A stretch of 64,000 nt of DNA from Sva-07 sp963698435. GTDB taxonomy: Bacteria > Actinomycetota > Acidimicrobiia > Acidimicrobiales > Ilumatobacteraceae. Made by a program: the position numbers and the translations under genes. The stretch's first letter is position 1. Every line of letters begins with the position of its first letter. Under the pieces are notes generated by a model. The model was given only the letters and a program-made list of their open reading frames with translations. It had not been told where the DNA came from and ran no database searches. This document shows positions 8,617 through 18,528 of this stretch, piece after piece. Location of the stretch: contig CAVOQV010000018.1 in the NCBI GenBank assembly GCA_963698435.1, forward strand, positions 62,001 through 126,000, written 5' to 3'.

Positions 8617-8934
8617 TCAGGATGTCTGCTCGTCGACCCAGGCGAGGTACGCGGGCGATCCGGCGATCGCCACCCACGTGATCGCCGGCAGATCGTAGGA
8701 GTGCATCGAACCGACCACTTCCACCACGGCCTCGCACCGCTCCAGCTGGGTGATCGCCGTCAGAAGCACCTCGCCGTCGTGCTCGACGACGCCCTGCCAC
8801 TCGTACACGCTCGCGATCGACACGATGTGCACGCAGGCGACCAGTCGCTCGGCCACCAATGCATCGGCGATCGCGGCAGCCTCGTCCGACGAGCCGCACG
8901 TGATCCGGACCTCGCAGCACTCGATCGTGGGCAC
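8617..8934 (-). CDS. cutA: Divalent-cation tolerance protein CutA
   Basis: 105 residues, the normal CutA length. Typical features are the opening beta strand with EVRITCGSSDEAAAIADALV, then LVACVHIVSIASVYEWQGVVE and the C-terminal SYDLPAITWVAIAGSPAYLAWV. The family forms ferredoxin-like trimers; it is linked to metal tolerance, but its biochemical role is still unclear. The gene is transcribed leftward from a 412-base gap that contains a copy of the dispersed tRNA-leader-like module. No ribosome-binding site is obvious. Confidence 0.9.
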   Translation of the reverse strand: MPTIECCEVRITCGSSDEAAAIADALVAERLVACVHIVSIASVYEWQGVVEHDGEVLLTAITQLERCEAVVEVVGSMHSYDLPAITWVAIAGSPAYLAWVDEQTS

Positions 8935-9016
8935 GACCTCATCTTCTCACGCCGTGATTGCGGACTGAACCGTTCGCAGCGTCGACAGGCGCGGGACGTT
9001 CCGTTGGTACAACGAC

Positions 9017-9208
9017 GACCGGAAGTCGGCGCGCTCGCTTGCGGGCCCTACGATGATCAGCTGCATCCGGCGCAGACGGTTCAACGGGGATTTCTCCGCG
9101 AATCGCGCCGGTCCCGCCTCTCTGGGGGCGGCGCGACACCCTGTTCGACCTGGTCGTCGTGTGCGCGCTCCGACAACTGGGAACGGATTCTGGCGATCCG
9201 GGAACGCG
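9017..9208 (+). repeat. Dispersed tRNA-leader-like module, copy B
   Basis: The best preserved of the two copies that lack a tRNA. It has a -10-like TACGAT at about 9049, a perfect stem CCGGCGC (9067-9073) / GCGCCGG (9105-9111) enclosing a smaller hairpin, then GCCTCTCT (9116-9123). From here it diverges from tRNA-Lys and forms a hairpin instead: CCGCCTC pairs with GGGGCGG, one wobble, four-base loop. Bases 9124-9208 match copy A only. The rest of the 8935-9346 gap shows no coding signal. Both neighbouring genes are on the minus strand. Confidence 0.75.
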
Positions 9209-9346
9209 AGGCGAGAGGGAAGGCTCACGGCTCTCAGCTTTGGCCTGTGCCGACAAGATGGTCGACGATCCGGTTCAGATGCGTGGAGGCCGAGTCGGGC
9301 AAAGGCCGGCAATCCATCTGATGGCTGGCCCGCGATCACGGCCCAG

Positions 9347-12300
9347 TCAGGTGCAGACGCTCACCTGGGGCTCGCTGTCGGAGACGTACGTTCGCCACTC
9401 CTCGGCGGTGAGTTCGCGTCCGGCAATGCCGCATGCGATGTCGCGCCAGCTGTCGGGATGCGCGGCGTAGCGCACCGGGCCCTCGAGCGACACCGCCCAG
9501 ACACCTCGTCCGTCAGCGGACCAGGCCACCCCGTACCCCCCGAGTGTGGGGTCAGCCCCGACGCCGAAACCATCGGACACCATCGGGGTGCCGATCTGTT
9601 GGCCCGTGGCGACGTCGTAGAGCTGTACCCCACCGGCGACCGAGGTGATCGCGATCCTGGCACCCGATGGCGAGAATGCTCCGCCTTGAGCAGGCCCGGG
9701 GACGGGTGCGAGATGCTCGATCTCACCGGAGTCCGGATCGAACAGCGCGACCTCACCGTGCTGACCCATGAGGAGCACGAGTCCCGAGGTCGGATCCTGG
9801 TGGAACGGTTGGAGCCCGTCCGAGTCCGCGACGACGGTCGGCGCTCGGTCGAGTCCGGGTGCAAGCACTCTCAGCGATCCGCCCGCGCCGACCACGACGC
9901 TGTTGTCGCGCAGTACGAGGGTTCCCCAGACGTCCTCGAGGTCCAGCGGTCCGGCAACGACCTGCTCGCTCGCGACGTCGATCCAGACAGCGACGTCTGA
10001 GTCGTTTCGGCGGTCGATCATGAAGAGTTGTTCGCCGCCGTCGGCGAGCCACATCCGCGGGTTCGGCAACTCGATCCCGAGTTCGTCCCAGAGCGGCGCC
10101 AGGTGCACGACCGCACGCCGGTCTCCGGAGATCTCCCAGATGCCGACGAGCCCACTGGTCCTGTCGGCGTCGGAGGTGCGCAACCACTGGCCGTCGGACG
10201 AGAATTGGGTGCCGTGCCAGCCGGTCGGGTGGACCGAACGCACGTCGATGTCGCGTTGCTCGTCGCCGTCGAGGCGAGTGAATCGGAGAACGGTCTGATC
10301 GCCGACCGGATTCGAATTCCACCACGGTGAGCCCGGCTGGTAGCCGAATCTGCCTCCCTCTCGAATCTCTGCTTCGACGATCGGGAGTGCGAGCCGCGAG
10401 GACAGACTGAGTCGGACCATCCGGCCACTCGACTGCGTCAGCGTGATGCCGGTGGCATCGACGCCCATCGCGGTGATGCCCGGCTGGTTCAGCAATGGCG
10501 GGACTCTCTGCCGCTCGCCGTTGTCCGACCAGAAGCGAACGCTGCGATCGCGCCCGTACGTCACGATCATCCCGGACGGCAAACTCTTGATCAGGTCAAT
10601 CGCTCCGACGTGGGCGGGGAATCGCTGCTCGACGGCCGGTCTGAGCGATGTCGACAGGGTGGTCACCGACAACGATCCGTCGAAGAACCCCGTGACGATG
10701 CGATCGTCTGCGGTAACCGCACCACCGGTCACGAACCCGGCGAGCGGGAATCGCTCCCGCAGCTCCCCGGTCTCGACGTCGATGACATCGAATCCTGCGG
10801 TGTTCGTATCGGTTTGCCACCAGACGACCGCGTACTGCCCCTCGTCGTCCAGAAGGATCCGGACAGCTCCTTCGGGTGTTGGGAACTCCGAGATCACGCG
10901 GCCGGATCCGACGTCGAGGATCTGCGTGTACCCCGATGAACCGGCCGGGACGAACGCGAGGGTCTCACCCGAATGGTCGAGCGCCCACGCCCACAGTTCC
11001 CCGTCGACAGCGAGGACCGTGCTCATCTCGTCGCCGTTGCGGCGGGCGACGGTGATGCGATCGCGGTCATCCGCCAGGATGTACGCGATCACCGATCCGT
11101 CGCCGGAAGCAAGCGCCGCCCAGCATCTCTCCGACGATGTACGGCTCCCCAACAGGCTCGCCGGTCGTCGGGTCGAACCAGACGAAAGTGCCGGAGTCGA
11201 ACGACCACGTGATCCCGAGGGTTCCGTCGTCGGAGAAGTGAGTCCCACGTGTTTCCCTCGAGCGGGTTCGAGAAGACGTTCGAGACCCCCCTGAGGTTGG
11301 CGAGAACGGTTTGTATCGCACTCTGGGTCCCGAGGTCGTCGCGGCGTCGGTTCGCCTCGAGCGCGAGCAGGGCTGCGACGTCGGGCTGTGTCTGAATCTG
11401 TTTCGCGGACAGCCCCATGAGGCGGTCGACCTGGGCACTGGTTTCGGCCGCGGCTTCTGCGGTTGCTGCAGCACTGGCCACCTCGTCCGCTGCGAGCGCC
11501 TCGGCCTGCGCGGACAACGCCGCCCCCTGCGACGCGGCCGCAACCCGCTCGCTGTCGGCTGCTCGATTGCGCTGGACGACGGCGACTCCGGCCGCGATCA
11601 CCGCGATCACTACGAACACGGCTGCCGCGACCAGCATCGCGCGCAGTCGCCGGTTCTGGCGCCGGTCCCGCTCTGCTGCGTCCGTTCGTGCCTGTTCCGC
11701 GGCCGCGGCGGCGGCTTGGGAGGCCCGGACCCATTCGGACTCGGCGTCGTTGAGCGTCTCCGCCCGACGGTCGGCAAGATCACTGATGATCTCGAGGCGG
11801 CCACCGCGCGCCAGCTCGCCCTCGTCCCGATCTGACGCGATCCAGGACTCGGTGGCGGCACCGACACCGTTCAGCGCGCGCAGGTCCTCGCGGTCGTCGT
11901 CGAGCCACGTGCGCAGGCGAGGCCACGCCTGCAACAGCATTTCGTGCGCGACCTCGACCGTGGGCTCACGCGTCGCTGGGTCGTGGTCGAACACGAGCAG
12001 GCGCGCGGCTCCGAAGACGTCGATCGCCGTGAGCATGTCGGGGTGCTCGCCGAGTTCGCGACGCTTCACCCGGCGACGGGTGTCCTCGGTCCCATCGCCG
12101 AGCGTGACGAGACGTCCGAACAGGCGGCGGGCGACGGCCTGTTGATCGATGGTCATCGCCGTCAGGATGTCGTCAGCACGAGTGGCGAGGGCTCCCGCGA
12201 GCCCGCCGATCGCGTCGTACGATTCGGCCTTCAGGAGCCCGGCGTCGTTGGCATCGAAGAGCTCCGTCAGAGCGTATTGCAGCAACGGGAGGGCGCCTGG

Positions 12301-14632
12301 CTGGTCGCCGACGTCGGCCATGATCCGCGCCACCAGGCCGGACTCGTAGCCAGCCCCCTGGCGACGAACGGGTTCGACGATCGCCGCTTCGAGTTCATCG
12401 GCGGCGAGCGGCGACACGGTCACCATCGCGGTTTCCAAACGGGTAGCCAGTTGAGCGTGGCGAAGCGGGCCACCCAAGAAGTCCGCTCGGATCGTCAGCA
12501 CGACGCGAAGCCGGGTCCGAGGGTCGTGCACCGCGGCGAGCAACCCGTCGAGGAACTGGGTGCGCTCCGCCTGGGACGTATGGGTGAACACCTCCTCGAA
12601 TTGGTCGATCACGAGCAACAACTCGGAGTCCGCGTCCGGGAAGTGTCTGGCCGATCGCCCGGGCAATTCCACGGTCGTCGTCGCGCATGATCTCCACGAG
12701 GGGACCGGGTTGGCGAACGGCGACTCGACTGAGTGCCGATTCGAGCTCGTCGAACGGGTGGCGCCCGGGCATCATCGTCGTGATGAACCAGTCGGCGGAC
12801 CCGGAGACACCACCGGCTCTCAGGATCGGGAGCAGCCCGGAGCGAACCGCCGATGACTTGCCCGACCCCGATGGGCCGACAACGGCCAGCAAACGCCCCG
12901 CCGACCCCGGACGTTCGAGCACGTCGACGAAGCGGGCGATCAGCCGGTCGCGACCGTAGAAGTCGGCGGCATCGGACTCGCGAAACGCACTCAGTGCCTT
13001 GAACGGGTTGACCAGATCACCGATCGGCGGCGCCGCCTCGACGCGATGACCATGATCATCGAGGCGTGCACCCGATTCGGGCATCGCCGCCACCAACTCG
13101 GCCATCGACGCGAAGCGATCGGCTTTGTTCTTCGCGGTTGCCCGAGCGACGATCTGGTCGACCCACGCGGGCACGCCTGTCCCCACCGACGACGGTGCCG
13201 GTACCGCGTCGTTCAGTTGACGATCGATCAGTGCGGCTTGGGTCGGCGCGTCGATGAACGGCAGACGGCCGGTCGCCGCCTCGAACAACGTGATGCCGAA
13301 TCCGTACACGTCGGTTCGGTTGTCGAGCGGCTCGCGCAGGAGCTGCTCGGGCGACGCGTAGGCGGGCGACCCGGTCGAGAGCGCGGTCGCGAGCTCGTCG
13401 GACGCGGCTGTTCCGGTGAACGCGATGCCGAAGTCGGTCAAGTAGTAGTTGCCATCACCGTCGACCAGCACGTTGGCCGACTTCACGTCACGGTGGATCA
13501 CTCCGGCCCGGTGCGCGGTGTGCAGTGCCGAACCCACCTGTTCGACGAGTCGCCGCAACGAGGGCTCATCGAGCCCCCGGGCGAGGACCTCGGACTCCAA
13601 CGAGCCGCCGGCGACGTAGCGCATCACCAGGAAGGCACTGTCGGGCTCACGCCAGTAGTCGTAGAGGGGCACGATGTGCGGGTGCTCGAGAGCTGCCACT
13701 GTCTGGGCCTCGGTTTCGAAGCGACGCACGAAGTCGGGCTGGTTGGCGAGTTCGGCCCGGATCTGCTTGATCGCGACCTTGCGATCCAGCGAGGGCTGCA
13801 CACCGCGCCACACCAGCGAGAACGCGCCCTCGCCGATCACCTCGTCGAGCTGGTAGTCGCGGACCACGTGCTGGCGGTGCGGTGGGGCCAACAGGATCGG
13901 GTCGTGGTCGAGAATCTTGTGCTCGAGCTCGTCGAGATTCGCCGACGGGACCAGTCCGATCTCGTCCGCGAGTTCGGACTTGTAGCGTTGGATCGCCCGC
14001 AAGGCTTCGGCTTGGCGGCCCGATCGGTACAGCGCCAGCGCCAGCTGCATCTGGCGTGCCTCTCGCCACGGCTCGTCGGTGACCGCCTCGCGGAGCGCGC
14101 CGACAACTTCGGTGTGACGGCCCGCATCGAGCATGGCGGCGAACCGGTGCTCGACCGCTGACGCTCGAATCTCTCCCAGCCGGGCCACCTCTGTTCGCGC
14201 CCACTCCTCGTCGGCAAACTCGTCGAAGGGCCGACCGCGCCACAAGGCGAGCGCCTCGTCGAGCAACCACCGGGCAGATTCGGCGTCGCCGCCGCCGGCG
14301 AGTTCGCGGGCTTGGCTGACCAGGTCCTCGAACTTTCTCGAATCGAGCTCGTCCGGCTCGACGCGGAGCCGATAGCCCGTTCCCACCGTTTCGATCCGGT
14401 CACCTGCCTCGCCCAGCGCGGTCCGCAGACGGTGCACGTAGGTCCGGACGTTGTGCTCGGCGCGCTCAGGCGCCCCGTCGTGGGGCCACACGCAGTCCAC
14501 GAGTTGGTCGATCGATACGACCTGATTGGGCTGCAGCAACAAGGCCGAGAGCACACGACGTTGGGTCGGGCCTCCGACAGCCACCCCCGCAGGCTCGAGC
14601 ACATCGACCGTGCCCAGCACCTGGATTTGCAT
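9347..14632 (-). pseudogene. Giant BTAD - Ser/Thr kinase - STAND NTPase - TM - WD40 signalling protein, interrupted by three frameshifts
   Basis: A composite of roughly 1,760 residues. The start at 14632 is chosen for GGGAG 7 bases upstream and because MQIQVLGTVDVL is the usual beginning of the family; an ATG at 14656 is also possible. Domains in order: an OmpR-like winged helix plus BTAD bacterial transcriptional activator domain (about 1-240); a Hanks-type kinase (about 255-520) with GEGAFSLVWRG, VAIKQI, HRDVKSANVLV and DFGIA; a STAND NTPase with Walker A GPSGSGKSS and Walker B LLLVIDQFEE; one TM helix (AMLVAAAVFVVIAVIAAGVA); and a WD40-type propeller to the end. Three single-base frame changes lie near 12635-12640, 11244-11246 and 11108-11121. 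Each is consistent with one extra base, and coherent sequence resumes every time. The gene is either a decayed gene or has sequencing errors. Large actinobacterial proteins of this kind are thought to couple phosphorylation and NTP-driven assembly to gene control. Confidence 0.85.
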
Positions 14633-14827
14633 CACCGGCTCCCGTCGATTCGTCATGCGGAGAGTAGACCAGCGCCCGTTCGCAGCTCGTTCGCAGTCAC
14701 GAAACCCCAGCTAGAGAGCCGAAAACCTCTCGATTGGATCGATGCCGCCGGCGCGTTGGCCGACGTTGCGACCCAGTGACGAACGCGGCACGACCGCGCT
14801 GCGATGGAGCGAGCGGAATGTCGCCTC

Positions 14828-16207
14828 ATGACGAAGTTCCCGACAGCCATCACCGCTCTCGCCCCACTCGGTCCGCTCGTGGCGACCGTCCTCATGTTGG
14901 GCCCGGGTCCGTCCGGCAACGACTCATCCCGGGCGGCCGTGGAGCCGGCGACAGAGCTGGTCGTCGTCGGGGTTGCCGCCACCGATGGTCAGGCGGTGGG
15001 CAACTCATCGACTCCGGATGCACCCGCTGTTGCATCGGGTGTGCCGACGCCCGACGCCATGAGTTCACGACGCGATGAACGTCGGGGGGCGGCGCCCGAT
15101 CGTGGGGTCGACATCCCCGAGCTGCCCACTTCCGATCCGTTCGCCGCGGTCATGTCGCCCGACGCGGGCGATCACTGCGCAACCAACCTCGACGCTGACG
15201 GTCTCGGCGACTTCTTCGGCGGCACGATCGGAACGTTCCAAGGCGCCGACTACCAGCGTTCGTTCAAACTTCCGGATGGCCGAGTGCTCTGGACCTTCCA
15301 AGACGCGTTCGTCTCCGGCGTCCTCGTGCACAACGTCGGCATGGTTCAATCCGGCCGCTGCTTCACCACCCTCAACAACGGTGCCCGCTCATGGCTGCTC
15401 GGCGACCAGACCAGCCACATGCGTCAGTGGCACTGGATCTTCGACGGTGCCGCGAGCACCGACGGCACCGAGTTCCATCTGTACGTCGCTCAGATGACCG
15501 CTCGAACCGACGACTACATCGACGGCAGGGTCGACGTCACTGCCCTCGACCGCGTGGTTCTCGACGCCTCCACCCTCGACGTGAAGACGGTCGTTCCGGA
15601 GACCATCGAAGGTCGTGACCTGTACGGATGGTCGGTCACCAACGACACCGAGTGGACGTACCTGTACTCGCACTGCTACCTCCAATTCGGGCACTCCGAA
15701 CTTGGCGCCCACGAGTGTGCCGAAGACACCAAGCTGGCTCGTGTCCCGCTCGGCCGGCTCGGCGCCGACCGCCACTACTGGGACGGGCAGGCATGGAACC
15801 CGGACCCCGCGTCAGCGACCAACATCGTCGACGGGCTGTTCATCGTCCCGACGGGCTTCGGGCCGCTGCCGTCGACGAACAATCCGGTCAACGTCCGCTT
15901 CGACGGTGAGCAGTTCATCATGATCTCGAACCCCGGCGACTGGTGGGGTGACCGAGTGTTCATCGCAACCGCTGCTCAGCCGCAAGGGCCGTGGACGGTG
16001 ACATCGGAAGAGGAACTCGTCGTGGGCAAGTGCGATGGTCGCAGCACGGACTGTTCGACGTACTACGCCTCCTGGGTGCCGTGGCTCGACTCGAGCGGTG
16101 ACCACCTCTGGGCGATCGGTCACAACACATGGGACGTTCCGACGACCGACGCCCTGTGGGTGTACCGACCGACGTTCCACCGTCTCACCCCATCGCATGC
16201 CGCCTGA
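14828..16207 (+). CDS. Secreted protein of unknown function, beta-propeller/glycosidase-like (DUF4185/DUF5005-like)
   Basis: About 459 residues from the ATG at 14828. The N-terminus MTKFPTAITALAPLGP...TVLMLGP is a signal peptide or membrane anchor, followed by about 80 low-complexity linker residues. The mature region repeats the pattern of five-bladed propeller glycosidase-like folds: DGLGDFFGG, LPDGRVLWTFQDAFV, WHWIFDGAASTDGTEFHLYVA, YGWSVTNDTEWTYLYSHCY, then SNPGDWWGDRVFIATAA and WAIGHNTW. The family label is from memory of such patterns and is tentative. Several Cys suggest disulfides. It is divergent from the giant STAND gene with a 170-195 base gap between them, and the tRNA-Lys leader follows downstream. 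Confidence 0.6.
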   Translation: MTKFPTAITALAPLGPLVATVLMLGPGPSGNDSSRAAVEPATELVVVGVAATDGQAVGNSSTPDAPAVASGVPTPDAMSSRRDERRGAAPDRGVDIPELPTSDPFAAVMSPDAGDHCATNLDADGLGDFFGGTIGTFQGADYQRSFKLPDGRVLWTFQDAFVSGVLVHNVGMVQSGRCFTTLNNGARSWLLGDQTSHMRQWHWIFDGAASTDGTEFHLYVAQMTARTDDYIDGRVDVTALDRVVLDASTLDVKTVVPETIEGRDLYGWSVTNDTEWTYLYSHCYLQFGHSELGAHECAEDTKLARVPLGRLGADRHYWDGQAWNPDPASATNIVDGLFIVPTGFGPLPSTNNPVNVRFDGEQFIMISNPGDWWGDRVFIATAAQPQGPWTVTSEEELVVGKCDGRSTDCSTYYASWVPWLDSSGDHLWAIGHNTWDVPTTDALWVYRPTFHRLTPSHAA

Positions 16208-16285
16208 ACCCTCGCAACAGAGTCTCGCCGGCGCTCCAACGCGGCGACGGATCGTTCATTCGGCGCCCGCAGCCTTCGACACGCC

Positions 16286-16394
16286 GATCGGAAGTCGCCG
16301 CGCAGGGCGCCGGGCCGTACGATGATGAATCGCATTCCGGCGCAGACAGTCAAACGGGGTTTTCTCCCAGGTATCGCGCCGGTCCCGCCTCTCT
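16286..16394 (+). repeat. Dispersed module, copy C: promoter-like box and structured leader of tRNA-Lys
   Basis: The third copy of the module also seen at 4112 and 9017. It holds a -10-like TACGAT at about 16319, a perfect 7-bp stem CCGGCGC (16337-16343) / GCGCCGG (16376-16382) with a GGG/CCC inner hairpin, four bases (TCCC), then the tRNA-Lys 5' end at 16387. The last eight bases of the shared block (16387-16394) are the first eight of the tRNA. Here it most simply acts as the promoter and 5' leader removed by RNase P. Confidence 0.7.
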
Positions 16395-16461
16395 AGCTCA
16401 ATGGTAGAGCAGTGGACTTTTAATCCATTGGTTCAGGGTTCGAGCCCCTGGGGAGGCACCA
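16387..16461 (+). tRNA. tRNA-Lys (anticodon TTT)
   Basis: A complete cloverleaf. The acceptor stem GCCTCTC pairs with GGGAGGC (one U-G wobble), the D stem is GCTC/GAGC, the anticodon stem is GTGGA/TCCAT with loop CTTTTAA (anticodon TTT), and the T arm is CAGGG/CCCTG with loop TTCGAGC. The discriminator is A and CCA is encoded in the DNA. The 5' flank is the dispersed module described at 16286. The TetR gene begins 32 bases downstream. Confidence 0.97.
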
Positions 16462-16493
16462 CGAGATCCAACCTCGACTCCACGGAGGACGCC

Positions 16494-17135
16494 GTGAACG
16501 CCATTGATCTGGACGATGACACCGCCAGAATCGGAACCGACCTGATCGTCGATGGGCGGACCGCTCGGCGCCAGCGCAACAAAGACGCCGTGCTCGACGC
16601 ATTGATCGCGCTGGCCAACGAGGGCGTCGACGAACCACCGATCGAGGACATCGCCGCTCGTGCGGGGGTGTCGTATCGGTCGGTCTACCGGTACTTCGAC
16701 GACCGAACCGACCTGATGCTGTCGGCGATCACGCGCGTGATGGGCGACCTCTGGCCGATCTTCGACATCGAGAACCTGGGCGAGGGTCCATTCGACGACC
16801 GTGTCGAGCGGCTCATCGCCGTCCGTCTCGCTGCCTATCGCCGGCTCGCGCCGCTGACCCGCAGCGCCGTGCACCGTCGGGTGACGGAACCAGCAGTGGC
16901 ACACGGGTACGACCAGGTCCGCGAGTATCTCCGCGAGCAGCTCGCACGGCAGTTCGCTCTCGAACTCGCGGCGCTGCCGGCGGACGAGCGCCCGGTCGCA
17001 CTGGCTGCGCTCGACACGATGTTCCAGTTCGAGGCCCTCGACTACCTCGCAGACCACGAGGAGATGACCGACGCCGCGCTCTCCCGCGTCCTCTCCCGCC
17101 ACGTCCGTGCGCATCTCGCGCCGGCCGAGGTCTGA
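16494..17135 (+). CDS. TetR-family transcriptional regulator
   Basis: 213 residues from a GTG at 16494, chosen for GGAGG a few bases upstream. The DNA-binding region reads RRQRNKDAVLDALIALANEG followed by IEDIAARAGVSYRSVYRYFDDRTDLML, a standard TetR helix-turn-helix. The C-terminal ligand domain is helical and divergent, so no ligand can be named. The gene lies 32 bases after tRNA-Lys with no visible terminator between them, so read-through from the tRNA promoter is possible. It is convergent with the SDR gene (4 bases between stops), which could be a target, though this is inference. Confidence 0.9.
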   Translation: MNAIDLDDDTARIGTDLIVDGRTARRQRNKDAVLDALIALANEGVDEPPIEDIAARAGVSYRSVYRYFDDRTDLMLSAITRVMGDLWPIFDIENLGEGPFDDRVERLIAVRLAAYRRLAPLTRSAVHRRVTEPAVAHGYDQVREYLREQLARQFALELAALPADERPVALAALDTMFQFEALDYLADHEEMTDAALSRVLSRHVRAHLAPAEV

Positions 17136-17139
17136 GGCG

Positions 17140-17808
17140 TCAGCCCGAGAAGTCGGTCGACGCCACGGCGGCGTCGCCCTGCTCGATCGCGGTCACGACC
17201 CGCTCGGCAACAGCGGTGGGTGCGAGGCCGACCGGCATCTTCGGTGCGGTGCCGGCGAGAGGCCGCGTCGCCAGACCGGTTTCGGTGTGGGGCGGGCGCA
17301 CGTCGATCACGGTCACCTTCATCCGGCGGAACTCGCGTCGGATGGCCTCCGTGGCAGCTGCCGCAGCCGCCTTCGACGCTGAATAGGCCGCCATCCCCGG
17401 CATCGGAGTCTCGGCGACGACCCCGGACAGGTTGACGAAGAAGCCGTGGGTCGCCTGCAGCGCCGGAGCGACGTGTTTCGCAAGCCACATCGGACCCATC
17501 GCATTGGTGAGAAACAGCTCCTCGATCACGACGTCGTCGGTGTCGACGAGGTCGCCGAACGCGACGATTCCGGCGGCGACCACGACACCATCGAGCTGCC
17601 CATGGGTGGTGGTCGCGTAGTCGACGAGAGCGTCGCCGGCGCGTGCATCTCGGAGATCGACGACCACATCGCAGTCGGGACCGCCCGACCGAGCGCAGCG
17701 GATCACCGTGGCACCTCGACCGGCGAGTGCTGCAACGATCTCGTGACCCAGCCCGCCGGTCGCGCCGACGACGGCGACGACAGCGCCCTGAAGATCACGC
17801 GATGGCAT
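17140..17808 (-). CDS. Short-chain dehydrogenase/reductase (SDR)
   Basis: 222 residues. Rossmann motif GATGGLG near residue 16, an Asp-containing second strand region (VVVDLRDA), the VVVAAGIVAFG strand, the catalytic Ser in NLSGVV, and the catalytic pair YSASK (about residues 143-147). The enzyme should oxidise or reduce an alcohol or ketone with NAD(P); the substrate is unknown. It is a short SDR with little C-terminal substrate lobe. It starts 6 bases downstream of the stop of the TIGR03085-like gene on the same strand, so the two are probably co-transcribed. Confidence 0.9.
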   Translation of the reverse strand: MPSRDLQGAVVAVVGATGGLGHEIVAALAGRGATVIRCARSGGPDCDVVVDLRDARAGDALVDYATTTHGQLDGVVVAAGIVAFGDLVDTDDVVIEELFLTNAMGPMWLAKHVAPALQATHGFFVNLSGVVAETPMPGMAAYSASKAAAAAATEAIRREFRRMKVTVIDVRPPHTETGLATRPLAGTAPKMPVGLAPTAVAERVVTAIEQGDAAVASTDFSG

Positions 17809-17814
17809 CGACGG

Positions 17815-18459
17815 TCAGATCCCGAAACTGGCGGCGCGTGCGGCGGCCACCGATTCGTCGTCGCCGAACAGCTCGGCCGTGCTGTGGTCCTGGCGTCCGT
17901 AGACGAACATCACGAGTTCTCCGACCGAGCCGCGGACCGTCACCGATGGTTCCGCCTGCTTGGCGATGATCGGCTCGTGATCGTCGTCTGGTTCGAGCAC
18001 GATGCCGACCGGTGAGCTGCTCACCAGCCGCTTGGCCATCTTGGTGAGCACGCCGTAGAGAGCGTCGGTGAGGTCGTCGTCGAGCTCGCGGGGTGACCAC
18101 GTCGGCTGCGCACGGCGGACGTCCTCGAGGTGCACGAAGAACTCGACGGTGTTGGCCAGTTCGTCGATTTTGCCGATTCTCGTCGGTGACCAGATCGGTG
18201 GGCCCGAACGAACGGTGTCGACCAAGTCGGTCCACTCGGTCTCGGCAACACCCGCCTGGACCTTGTCGGTGTAGCCAGCGGCCTTGGACACGATGATGCC
18301 GATCGCGGCATCGGGTCGGCGCTCGCGCACCACGAGGTGCGCAGCGAGGTCACGGGTGGTCCAGTCACCGCACAGCGTGGGCTGGTCGGGGCCGAGCTCG
18401 AGAAACAGCTCGCAGAGTTCAGCACGCTCACGTCGGGCGGGGATCACATCGCTGGCCAT
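17815..18459 (-). CDS. TIGR03085-family protein (DinB/maleylpyruvate isomerase-like metal-binding fold)
   Basis: 214 residues from the ATG at 18459. The N-terminus RRERAELCELFLELGPDQPTLCGDWTTRDLAAHLVVRERRPDA is characteristic: the CGDWTTRDLAAHLV segment supplies a His seen in the mycothiol-dependent isomerase/DinB-like fold, and the C-terminal SVTVRGSVGELVMFVYGR closes the fold. The function of this actinobacterial family is unknown; thiol-dependent or metal-dependent chemistry is only suggested by the fold. It is divergent from the enoyl-CoA hydratase gene with a 69-base promoter region between them, and leads the SDR gene. Confidence 0.8.
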   Translation of the reverse strand: MASDVIPARRERAELCELFLELGPDQPTLCGDWTTRDLAAHLVVRERRPDAAIGIIVSKAAGYTDKVQAGVAETEWTDLVDTVRSGPPIWSPTRIGKIDELANTVEFFVHLEDVRRAQPTWSPRELDDDLTDALYGVLTKMAKRLVSSSPVGIVLEPDDDHEPIIAKQAEPSVTVRGSVGELVMFVYGRQDHSTAELFGDDESVAAARAASFGI

Positions 18460-18528
18460 GGCCGCACGGTACCGGCAACGGCGGTACCTGGCACCGGGGT
18501 CAGCGGGCGTTGGCGCGAGACTCGGTGG

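Noticed and set aside
4112..9208. Intact tRNA genes at module copies A and B
   Set aside because: Only the first eight tRNA bases are present, followed by a different hairpin. No D, anticodon or T arm can be folded.
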